Source: Endomychus coccineus (taxonomy: Eukaryota; Arthropoda; Insecta; Coleoptera; Endomychidae). Taken from it: 64,000 nucleotides of DNA. Below are positions 23,401-35,400 of this stretch, in pieces (positions within the stretch are counted from its first letter, which is position 1; each line of letters begins with the position of its first letter). The stretch covers positions 82,641,978 through 82,705,977 of the forward strand of contig OY294068.1 of the NCBI GenBank assembly GCA_958510875.1. The letters are read 5' to 3'. The notes beneath the pieces are model-generated. The model saw nothing but the letters and a program-made list of their open reading frames with translations. It was not told the origin of the DNA and made no database searches. The position numbers and the translations under genes were made by a program.

Positions 23401-26400
23401 TCTCAGTTCGCTGTGTGATTCTTTGTTCAATCTCTCTAATTCAAAAATGGCGCGTATGTGATTATGTATGATCATTTTTTTATTTTCAAAACGATCGACT
23501 AACAACTGCCAAGCTATTAAATAATTTTCACCCGATACTTCAAGTGATTTTATTATCTGAGATGCATCCTTCTCTAAGGAAGATCTCAGATAATAGAATT
23601 TCTGGACATCTGACAACGTCGGATTGTTCTCTACTAAGGCCTTGAATGAATCGCGAAATTCTAACCAACCGGAATACTCTCCATCAAAGGACGGCAATTT
23701 TATTGTCGGTAGCTTGATATTTTGATTTGAATAATTGATATTTTGCAAAGGAACGGAACGAATCGAGTCGGCACCATTTGAATTAGGGTTCGTTTGATTT
23801 TGAGAATATCTGGCACAAATGGTTTTAATTTGTGACATTACTGAAAAATACGATTTTTCAAATTCTTCTCGCTCTATTGCATCAGTGTCCGAAGGCATAG
23901 TTATTTCAATTTCCAATTGCACTTTTTCAAATTCATCAAGGCATAGTTCAAATTTTTCTAGACGAGCTATTAATTCATTTATGATTACTTCATCTATTTT
24001 TGAGAGATCTAGAGAATCTATATGTGATTGCATACGAGTAACTTTACCTCTAAAAGTTCCTCGTTTAACCTTCAATACATCAGCCATTGTAAATTTCAAA
24101 TATTATTATTCAACTCACAATAAAAAAAACTCAAAACAACTGTAACCAAACTCAAATAGATGCCGTTGTGAATCTATTTATTAATAAGAACTAATATTTG
24201 GTGGGATGATTATTTGGGATTTGGACTCACGGCTTTTTTCGAATATGTGCTGTTCTGACACGGGCTGGACCCCTGTTGCGTTGACGTTTGACCTGTTCTG
24301 GCAATGGTGCTTTTTATTCTCACACACTTTTCTCAATTTACTTCACTAATTCATCCCGGTCGAAGTGACCAATGTTGTGGGTATGCTGCTTATTAATTAG
24401 TGGACTGTAGGTTTTCTTTATTTATTTCATTTTTAACTTTAAAATACAGTTATGTCGGAAACATGACATTCAAAATTCTCGTTTTTTAATCGAGCAACAA
24501 CATCTCCATGACTACGTTATATGCGCAATAGCGCCAATAGTAAAAACATTCAATGTGTTATCATACAAGGCGTTCTGGCCCAAACAATCACCCTTATCCA
24601 CTAAACACTGTTGAAGTACCGAGGACCCTTCAGCTACCAAGTAGCCATCATCAGAGTTGTTTTATTTATAGTATCCAACATTGAACAAATATTTAATTTT
24701 GTATAAACTTTATACTAGTAACAAATAACAAGCAAAATTTTTATGACATATCACAATTTCAATTTCAAACATACAAACTGTTTACGTTTTTTATATCAAT
24801 TTTAACTCACTTGGGAACAATATGTGAAGTACATGGATCAGTCATACCAGGAACAAAAACGAACTGGCTATTGTCAACCAAGGTTTCATATTTAACAATG
24901 AGCTCAGCCAATTGCTTAAATAATTTTTTCAAGATGTTAATGCGTTCTCCACCATGCGATTCTGACATGAAATTCCCCATAAAAACAAAAGCCACTGGCG
25001 GACAATGCTGCATTCCATCCAGTAATACTTCTAGTTTATCAAATATCTGGAAAACAAAAAAGGGGAAGCGATTTAAAATCAAGTCCTTTGAATACTATAT
25101 AAAATAATCGCAGTGTGGTTTCGAAAATAGAAAATGTTGCATCGAATAAATGCAAATACAGTATAATAAATTTAGAAATTAACGTACATATTTTGTAACG
25201 TTTATAGAAAAGCTAGAAAATAATTAAAACAGAACAGAAAAGCTTTTCTATAGTTCTACGAAAGATGGACACTAGTTTTTAATCAATATAATTGAAATTA
25301 CTTTTATGTGGTAATATACAGGTGTCCTCGAGCTGCGTGGCCAAAATAAAACCGAAGATTCTTTGATTCGAAAAAAATTCGATGAGCCTTTTTACTTTTG
25401 CCTCAAGTGTCTTGTTTAGCCGGTAGAGGGCTTCAAAGTTGCAAAAATAATTTTGTTTTTTCGGTATAACTTGAGAACGTGATGAAGGACTTTTGCAATA
25501 TTTGGCAGGTGAGTTACTGTTAATAATAGCCGTTTTTGAAAGTGGAGCACAGAGCCTTAGAGACCATAGAAATGGCTCAAACTTGAGGATGTAACGGGAA
25601 AAGTGTCCAGAACTTTTTTGTGGTCAATGTAATTCACTCTATATTTTTTACGTATATAGCTTATTATGTTTGAAAACTTTTCTTACTCCAAGAAAATTTT
25701 GATAAAATAAACGGATTAGCTTGAAAAAATTAATTTTTGAGTCTCTGCAATTTTGGCTTACTAATTTTACTTGATTAAAATACCTTAGTTGCATTTGCTT
25801 TTCTAATGTCATTTTGGCATTTGGAGAATTTATTCTCAAAACTGTCAGTTTTTACTTTGCTTTCCATAAAAATTTTATAAAATTATGGCTCAAAATTTCA
25901 CTAACACTGAAATGGTTGATATGTTATTGATTTATGGACTTTGTCGTTGCAATGGCCGGAGAAGTGTACAAGTTCATCGGGAAAGATATCCGCACCGCAG
26001 AATTCCAAATCGGCAAACCTTTGCTAATATCGAGAGGCGACTTCGCGAAACTGGCAGATTTGAAGCAAATCGCAGAGAAACTGAACGCAGACGGACAAGA
26101 AGGACGTTAGAGCTCGAAGAAGAGATACTGGAAGCGGTTGAAACTGAACCTAGGATAAGCACACGACGTTTGGGACTTGGTATTGGAGCCTCAACATCAT
26201 TAGTTCATAATGTACTGAAAGAAGAACTGTTGTATCCCTATCATATTAAAACAGTTCAAGACTTATTGCCCATGGATCCAGGTCATCGGCTAGATTTCTG
26301 TCGGTTTATTGTCCAAAGACAAAACGCAAACCCCAATTTTTGTAGAAGAATTCTGTTCACGGACGAAGATACTTTCACGAGATGTGGTCTTTTTAACCTC

Positions 26401-29400
26401 CATAATGAACATTTCTATGCTGATGAAAATCCTCATGAAACGGAAGTTACACATTTTCAGAATCAAACTAAAATCAATGTTTGGGTTGGAATTGTGGATA
26501 ACTTTATTATTGGTCCTACCGTTATACCCGATCGATTGAACGGAGAGAGCTACTTGAACTTTTTGGAACAAAGGCTACCTGAACTGTTGAAGACTTGCCC
26601 TTACACATTCGTCGTGACCTTTGGTTTATGCATGATGGTGCACCTCCTCAATTCACATTAGCTGTGAGGCGACATTTGAATGCGGAATATCCAGATCGCT
26701 GGATAGGTAGAGGACACGATGCACCAGTGAACTGGCTGGCCCGCTCCCCTGATTTGACGCCCTGCGACTTCTTTCTATGGGGCGAAAGTTTATGCAGCTC
26801 CAGTAAACACACGGGAGAAATTGTTGCAACGAATTAATCATGAAGCGGATTTATTGAAGAATGATCCTGAAGTACTAGCCAGAGTTCAATTCAATTTCTT
26901 GAAACGAATTAATTTGTGTATTCAGCAAAATGGGCAACATTTCGAACAATTGATGCCTTAGCAATTTCCCAAAAAGTTTCGTTGTTTCTTTTAATTTAGC
27001 ATTTGTTTTTCCTAAATAATCACATCGTTTCCCCATTTCTATTGTTTTTATTATTCGTGTTTTACCTAGATATTAACCATTTCAGTGTTAGTGAAATTTT
27101 GAGCCATAATTTCATAAAATTTGTACGGAAAGCAAAGTAAAAACTGACAGTTTTGAGAATAAATTCTCCAAATGCCAAAATGACATTAGAAAAGCAGAGG
27201 CAACTAAGGTATTTTAATCAAGTAAAATTAGTAAGCCAAAATTGCAGAGACTCGAAAATTAATTTTTTCAAGCTAATCCGTTGATTTTATCAAAATTTTC
27301 TAAGAGTAAGAAAAGTTTTCAAATTAGATAAGCTATCTACGTAAAAAATATCGGGTGTGTTACCTTGACCACAAAAAAGTTCTGGACACTTTTCCCATTA
27401 CATCCTCAAGTTTGAGCCATTTCTATGGTCTCTAAGGCTCTGTGCTCCACTTTCAAAAACGACTATTATTGATAGTAACTCACTTGCCAAATATTGTAAA
27501 AGTCCTCCATCACGTTCTCAAGTTATACCGAAAAAACAAAATTATTTTTGCAACTTTGTATATGCCCTACATAACATAGATTCAATGTTTTTCACATTAT
27601 AAATGCTACCCTCAATGTGTTGGAGGATTTGAGCAAAAGAATATAATGATTTAGTTATATTGTTATGCTAATTCCTGAAAAAATAGAAGAATTTTTGTTG
27701 ATGAATGGAAATTCGATCCATTTATGCCTAGAAAGGAGTTCTGTGTAGATTTCGTAATATCATACTAGGCCATAGCCAGTTGTGTTATTATTTGAAATTA
27801 ATTAATTACTTGCTTTTAATTAAATTGAGAGTAATATGTGACATGTGATGACCACTAATGTCAATGAAGATAAAATCACTATAAGATTTGTAAAAGTAAT
27901 TAAATTTCATTGCGATGATAATTTTTAATATAAAATATGTTGCAATTGAAATTGAAGTTAACAGCATGACACTGTTTCATGATTAATATTGGTACAACAA
28001 TTATTCATTTAAATGCTGCGAAGCGTAACACAAAATCTGAAAAGTGTTTTGGGAATAGTTTTTGTTAGAAAACCATTAATTATCAAGAAGGTCTCATCTT
28101 CATCCATAAGCAATGATTAATAATCAGTTATTATTCTCAACTAATATGAGTAGTAGTGTTACATATAAAAATTCTCCGGAAATAGGTCACATTAACACTT
28201 TGTTTTATATTTTCGTCTTTACGTACGTTTCGGTTTCACGACCATCATCAGAGGACTTATTATGTCAAAATTATAGCATAAAGCGTCCATATTGCATCAA
28301 TTTCAATCAAAAATGTCCACGTCGTCGAAACGAACAGAACCACGAATAATCGAAATTGTACCGTCAATATTTCAAGTATAAAATATAACAAGAATCCACT
28401 ATTCCGTAATATTCTTATAACATACAAGGGCATGTTGGTATAGTGTCTCAACAACTGGAGATCAAAACTATTATGTTAAGTATCTACCTTCGAACCAGAT
28501 GTAACGATTTATGAGGTACTTGAAAAAGGTTGCAGACCTGTATTGGCATATTACTTTTGAGCATTCTTCCTAAAATATACTTTTGACATTATAAAAACGC
28601 ATGTAGGAATTTTCAATTTTAATCAATTACGTTAGTATAAATCTGACTTAATGTCTGAATATTAGTCCTACGATTTACAGATTTGGAGTCACGTTTTATG
28701 TGAATCATCTCCAGAATAGATCTTTTATAATAATTGGTTTCCTTAGTTTAAATATTAACATTTTTGTAATCAAATTGATGGTTATAATCAAAGCAGTGTT
28801 TAGCAAGGGCGGTGGAATTTTCAAAGTTTTTATTTCTTGTGCTATACATTCTTTTTTGTAAATATTGTTTAGAGATTCCAGTATAAGTCCCATCGCAATC
28901 TGAACAAGTTAATTTGTATACTGTGTGGGTTTGTTTATCTTTAGGTATTACAGGTTTCAGATTTGAGAAATTTTTTCCAACTCAATTAATTAGTAGGTTT
29001 ATGCGCGACGTTTATATCATACTTTTTTTAACATTTTTTAATTTTCTCTGAGGTCTCCGGAATGTAAGGTAATGTTATATAATTATCTGTATTACCTTTT
29101 ATGTTACTTATATATGAAGTTCCATTATAGATTTTGTTTATTCTTTCTTTAATGATGGGATTGAAAAACATTTCTGGGCAGCCATTCATTTCCAATGTAT
29201 AACGAATAATTTTCAAATTTTTGGGACGGTCCTCTGGGTGGGACAATTTAACCGCGCGATCTGTAAGGCTGTTTATCACACTTTTTTTATAAGCTGTTGG
29301 TGCAACGGAATTGAAATGAAAATAACGTTGAGACCAAACTTCTTTAGTAAACCACGAAGTTTTTATTTTTCCATCTGCATCATACCTAATGTTCATATCT

Positions 29401-32400
29401 AGGAAATGCTTTTGTTCACTTTTATTTCACAAGTAAATTGAAGTTAACAGTGGAAATTGTTAAATTTATTAATCACGTACTGAATTTTATCGTTGGGAAC
29501 ACACATAAGACAATCATCTACATACCGTTTAAAGAATACGGGTTGAAAATCTAATGAATTAATAACAGATTCCTCTAGGCATTCCATAACAAGGTTAGCG
29601 ATAGTAACTGAAATAGGAGATGCCATTGCTGTGCCGAATATTTGCCTAAAATATTGCTCACCGTATTGAAAATGAGTGCATTCTAAACAAAACTGTACTG
29701 CATTTATAAATTCAGATTGATCTAGAGGTGTAGTTTTTAATCTCTGCCCAACGTTTTTTGATGCTATTCAATGCCAAAACGACAGGTATATTTGTAAATA
29801 AAGAAACAACGTCCAAAGAAATCAGTTGATGATCTACGGGTAAGGATTGATTTTTTAGAAATCCATTAAAATGCCTCGAGTCTTTCACATAAAATTCATT
29901 TTTTCCTATTATATTGTTGATAGATTTTGATAAATTGTAGGTAGGCGCTCCAATATTACTAACAATGAGTCTTAAAGGTATATCACTTGTATGTAGTTCT
30001 GGAAGCCTATAGATATAAGGTGCTTGCCCATTATGGCTAATTAATTTATTTTTCAATTCAATAAGGATTATCTTACTATTGTACCACTCATTAATTAATT
30101 TATTCATGTTATTTTGTACTGATAATGGAGGGTCAGACTTTATTTTTTTGTAAGTTGTTTCATCATTTAAAAGGTTTCCTACTTTATTTTCGTAGTCATT
30201 CCTATGCATTAAGACGGTTTTATTACATTTATCCGTGTTCAAAACTAATATTTGAGGGTTAGCATTTAAGAACTCTTTTGTCTTTTTTGTATGATGACTA
30301 AAACGATTTTTTGCTATTTCTGCTTTCTGTTTACATCCCCAGTCGTTGAGACACTATACCAACATGCGCTTGTATATTATAAGAATATTACTGAATAGTG
30401 GATTCTTGTTGTATTTTATACTTGAAATATTGACGGTACAATTTCGATTATTCGTGGTTCTGTTCGTTTCGACGACGTGGGCATTTTTGATTGAAATTGG
30501 TGCGATATAGACATTTCGCTTTATGCTATAATTAGTTTAAAAAAAAAACTTTTTGACATAATAAGTCTTCTGATGATGGTCGTGAGACCGAAACGTACGT
30601 AAAGACGAAAATATAAAACAAAGTGTTAATGTGACCTATTTCCCGAGAATTTTTATATATATAATTCATACTGGGTCAAGAATCTTTATCATGTAGTAGT
30701 GTTATATATTGGATAACATCACTAGTAAGAATAGGTTTGGAAAGACCTCGATAATTTGAAACTTTTCCTACTTTTGTTTTGCCTTGGGTGCTAGTCCTTT
30801 GCACCAGCTACACCTCAGCCACTGACTTTTTGTGTATCCAGTCACATGTTTTACCCCCTTCCAGGACTCTAGTCCCCTGTACTGGTCTGTACATGTACAG
30901 GTTCTTCACCAGTTAGCTGTTGTACTCATCGTTTCTTCTACTTTTGGCAAATAGTGCGGCATCTATCAAATAATATCAAAACAGTAGGTTTGGAGACAAC
31001 TGATAATTCAAAATAATTTTCTTCCTTTTTAAGAGCGACAATCCATGGAGTCATTTGATTTAGGTACATACACAACTTTTACCAATAATACATGCAATCG
31101 AAGACATCTTCCGAGTTCATCACGGTGTGGATAGCAGATAGTAGACAAATATAGTCTAAGTGATGCCTAATCTAGTTCTGGTTATGATTTATAATTTCTA
31201 AGTCACCATTAGTAGTGTAACAAGATGGACGGTCATTCTAACATTATTGAGAATTATTTACTTACAAGAGGATGATCCAACCAAACATCAGAGAAAAATA
31301 ACATAATTTGCTCGCTAGTCTTCATGAGGTGCTCTTTCAGTCTCTGAGAATCTCTCAGGGGAGATTTTGATAATCCCCCAAAATAATTTAGATTCCCAAA
31401 ACTTGGCCTAAAATATTAAAAATATCATAATGTTAACTCGAGATAATCCAATTTTCATGCAGATGAAGCAAATCTTCGATCTGCTGATACTTCTGAATCA
31501 GATTAATAAAATTTGATAGCATAAACTGCATGTTGAAAATGACAGTTGGAATGACTCCTTCACATAGTAATTTAAGAATTGCACCTCAAATAACATGAAA
31601 TTCTTGGATGTATGAATGCAAGCCTGCCAAAAAATAACATTTTTCTTTCAATTTCCAAAGTAAAGTCTGCATTAAGAAAACATAGTGTATATTTCTGATT
31701 GAATTGGATAGTTCATTATTCTATTTTAAACAATTAAACACAATTATAAGGCGAGGCAAAATATACCCAGCCAAGTTAAAAAAAAAAATTACCGCCAGAC
31801 AATGACCAACTCTATTTTGAGCGTGTAGCATAGCAATATTTCAGCTAGAATTTGAGCAATTTCTTCACGAATAATTGCGTATGTGAGCGATTAATGTACA
31901 CATTCATGTATCCCCTATCCCCACGAGAAAAAATCTGGTACCATCAAATCAGGGGAATGAGGCGGTCACTCGACATCTCCATTTATTGAGAGCAGCCTGG
32001 CAGGGAAAATATCTAAAAGCGACCGTTTCACGAGCTGTGTGGCATGTAGCGCCATCCTGCTGGAACCAGAAGTTTTCCATGCCAAATTCTTTCAACTGTA
32101 GTTGCAGAAATTCGTATCATTGTTCTCCATTAAAAGTAACTGCATTGTCCCTGGCATCTTAAAAAAGAAGGGTGCAATGATTCGTTCGGAGCATATTGCG
32201 CACCAAACGACTTTTTGATCAAACCGCACGTTCTCTTCAATAAAACTAGGGTTTTCTGTTCTCCAAAAACGATAATTTTGCTTGTTAACATGACTAGAAA
32301 GGCAAAAATTTGCTTCATCGTTCATTATCAAATTTTGCCAAAAATTGGGTTCTGCTTCCACTAAGTTCGTAACGATTTGTGGGCATTGCAAACGTCTTTG

Positions 32401-35400
32401 AATATCAATTGGCCGTGGATTGAACACAGTTTGAATTCAGTATGGATACATACGCAAGTGTAAATGCAAAATTCTTCTTAAAGTTCGCTCAGACAACCCT
32501 AATTGCGCCACACGTCTACTTGTGGAAGTTGTTGGTTCTACCTGAACGTCACCCCGAACAAGCTCGATATTTTCGTTTGAACGACCAGAACGAGGTCTTT
32601 CAGTATGCTTTATAGTCCAGGCAACGAACCGGAAAATAAAAAAAATATATAGTAAGCTAGAGTTTCAATTTTTTTTTGCATTTTGTTTCTAATACCCCAT
32701 AGATCATTCATGACTATCAAGACCGCGGAAGTCGAACTTTCTACCCTCCCAAAACGGAGTTTCAACCCCTCAGAGGAGCATTCTTATAAAAACAATCCAA
32801 AAGCTAATTAATGAATTAAGAGCCGAAAATGGCCCCTAGTATGTTTTTTGGGTCGCAGATCACGACTTCGCAGTCAGTTTTCCCGGATAACTCCCTCCAG
32901 ATGGGAAATTTGGAAAATTTCTATATAATATATAATTTATAATTTTGTTGCAAAAATGACTTGTAGCTTTTTTTGGGTCGCTGATCACGATTCCGCTGTT
33001 ATTTTTTCCAAAAAACTCTCTCCAGATGGAAAATTCGAGATTTTCCTGAGACGGTTATGAATAATAAAGTATAATTTTGTTGCGAAAATGATCTCTAGAT
33101 GGAAAATTCGAGAAATTTGAGATTTTCCTGAAACGGTTATGAATAATGAAGTCATTTTTGCAACAAAATTATACTTTATTATTTATAACCGTCTCAGGAA
33201 AATCTCAAATTTCCCGAATTTTCCATCTGGAAAGTTTTTTGGGAAAAATAACAGCGGAATCGTGATCAGCGACCCAAAAAACCTACTAGAAGTCATTTTT
33301 GCTACATATATTTTTTTTTATTATGGCCTTTTTCCCTGGACTATTACATCATTTACTGTGCCATTCTGTAAGATCGCGTTTGCTAAACGACGAACTCTTT
33401 CTCCGTGTAGAGTTTTCAACCGGAATACGCTCTTCTTAAAGCGCGTTGAGTTAAAATTATCGAATGAAAGTTTTGGAAATAACAATTTCTGCGTGTTCTT
33501 GATGCGAATAACGTTCCATAACAAAATTCTGTATCTTTCTACTTTGTTACAAAACTTTACTTTTGACAGTTGTCAAAGAAATAACGCAATTAAAACAATA
33601 TTCCATGGCTGAGTATATTTTGCCGGATCCCATACTTTGTCAAATAATGTGTCCATTAAACTGCAGATTGCAATTTCAAACTTCACAGTTCATTCTGAAA
33701 CTATACAATGATAAGAATTAGAAAGCTACTCATATTCGTAGGATGATTATTTAATAGGATCAATCACTACCAATATGCAGAAAGTTAAGTGATACTATAG
33801 ACAGTACCATGATTAAAGTAAATGCAAATATTTAATATAATAGTGGGAACCAACTGGAATTTTCGTAATCTAATTGGTCTTGCATAGATCTTTTGAAGGG
33901 TTATTATATTTTGATTTTAATGAATTGCGCATAGCCGTCTCTATTAAAGATCATCACCTTGACTATGTGACTCTCGTGTCATATGACCAACGCGGGTGTA
34001 TAGAACCAACTTCCGCGTAGAAACATAATTTTTTCAGCACAGAGAATTTATTATCTCAGTCAGTCGGTGAATATATTCGTGCTATTTATAGTAGAAAGAC
34101 CTAATTGAATTAATTTGGTGTGAAAACAATTAACAAATGTATAATTTAAGAGATTGTGAGTAGAATCATTATTTCCTCTCAGAATGCCTTTGTGTTGTGT
34201 ATTTTGTACCTAATTTATTATGCCAGTAATTCTGAAAAGACGCATCATTGAACATTTGCTTTTCCACAAGACGAAAGCTTGGAACAAAAATGGGTTAGCA
34301 ATTGATAGAATTGCTTCAGTTCCCAATAAAATTTCATATGTACGTAATCATTTTGTCCACTGTGAAATTATTAGAGAAGACAAGATAACAAAACATAAAT
34401 GATATGTACTTGTTTCCTAGAAATCTTCTAAAGCAAGGTTACTATTCTTCCGAATCGACCTTTCTATTTGTCAAAAAAAATTGCAATCAAACATAAACAT
34501 CCTGAGGAAAGATATTACATCGCCATGATCGATTTTCAAACCTGGCTCAAAGATGATATTTAATTTTATCCAACAGATAAAATTATACATTCATCTAAAT
34601 TTGGTTGGTTTGTACGAGAAGATGGACTTTGTTCGAAGTGGTATCAATTTTATTCTATTATCAGTCATATCAATTCATTAAATTCAACTTCCTGGGCATT
34701 ACATATTCTGGAGATATAACTTTGCCATATTCCAACTCTTTCAAAAGAATACCCAGTGATTTCAAATGTAATATGGTAAATGAAAAGTCACAAATTATTT
34801 ATTAATGTAATTTTAAATGTAATTCAAAACTGAATACCATTTTTAATACAATGCTCTTTGAGTAGTCGTCGGCCCGAGTTGGACAAGTGACAAATTCTAC
34901 ATTATGGCCTAACCCTGTAGTAGGCAATGGAATTGACTTTCTATTTTCATTAGTTAAATGTAATAAAAATATCTGGATTTTAATAAGAGGAAAACTAGTC
35001 TACAATTCTAAAAAGTGGTTACCAGCATTTAAATATTATTTTTGTGACGGAAAGAATTGAAATGTCATCATATCTCAATAAAAATTGTTGTACCAATTTG
35101 ACCAACATAAGGTATTACATATATCACAGGTTAACACTTATATACTTGAGACTTTCTGAAGTTGCTTCTTTTTGTTTACACATTATAGAATATGCTGATT
35201 TTTGCATAAGTTAAATTGTATTTCTAAAAAATGATAGAAGTGTTATCAGATATTGATCCAAAATATGTCATGATCACGATCTTTTCATCATGTTATTCAA
35301 AATTCTCGTAAACAGAAATTGAAAGTTGACCAAAAACAGATAGTTAGTATCTTCAGTAGAACAATAGTAAATGGTACATGTAGAGATCTACAGTCTAAAT

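Larger units (their letters stand above)
18585..24586 (-). mobile_element. BEL/Pao LTR retrotransposon, near complete, 6,002 bp
   Basis: Two 214-bp LTRs (18585-18798 and 24373-24586) run TGTTGTGGG ... CCCAAACA and differ at two positions. The flanks are ATCAC on both sides, the 5-bp target duplication known for BEL/Pao. A primer-binding site starts TGGTCACTTCGACCGG one base after the 5' LTR (24371, minus). A purine-rich GGCGGCCGGCA precedes the 3' LTR. Gag-protease and polymerase frames are both long and open but in different frames. No env-like frame. High LTR identity points to recent insertion. Confidence 0.95.
13399..24810 (-). other. POLE2 intron 6 (11.4 kb, transposon-filled)
   Basis: It begins GTGAGT next to exon 6 and ends TTTCCAG before exon 7. 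It holds two P-type mini-elements, a CAGGGTGTC-ended element, a non-LTR retrotransposon fragment and a full BEL/Pao element in a solo PLE terminal repeat. The parts outside these (14278-15040 and about 18250-18530) show only AT-rich DNA and short A/T repeats. Confidence 0.85.
25318..27558 (+). mobile_element. Mariner-like element with very long inverted repeats, right end truncated
   Basis: Inverted repeats 25434-25922 and 27070-27558 (489 bp each, roughly 93% alike by eye) flank a broken transposase gene. The left side extends a further 115 bp to an ACAGGTGTCCTCGAGC terminus, for which there is no partner on the right, so the right end appears lost. The left repeat includes the transposase ATG and about the first 12 codons; the right one repeats them in reverse. 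It lies in POLE2 intron 5, antisense to the gene. Confidence 0.8.
28155..30665 (-). mobile_element. Penelope-like element (family 1) with inverted terminal repeats
   Basis: About 300-bp terminal repeats (28155-28460 and 30338-30665) in inverted orientation flank a single decayed ORF read on the minus strand. Flanking repeat sequence (AATAGGTCACATTAACACT on the left) is mirrored on the right. Each terminal repeat contains a hammerhead ribozyme motif. A further copy of the outer end lies at 55385-55460 and a coding fragment at 44090-45180. Confidence 0.85.
25047..31265 (-). other. POLE2 intron 5 (6.2 kb)
   Basis: GTAAGT donor next to exon 5, TTTTCCAG acceptor before exon 6. It contains the long-repeat mariner and the family 1 PLE. 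The stretch between them (27560-28150) and the part next to exon 5 (30670-31260) have no gene that I can support. Confidence 0.85.
31749..33632 (-). mobile_element. Mariner-like element split by a foldback insertion
   Basis: Termini match inverted: AGGCAAAATATACCCAGCC at the left, CGGCAAAATATACTCAGCC at the right (read inward), each next to TA. The transposase is on the minus strand in two blocks, 33520-33350 and 32612-31800, interrupted by 32614-33345. The family differs from the 25885 transposase. Confidence 0.7.

Noticed and set aside
33139..33612. 157-codon open frame on the plus strand
   Set aside because: It runs antisense to the mariner N-terminus and through the foldback element; a shadow frame.
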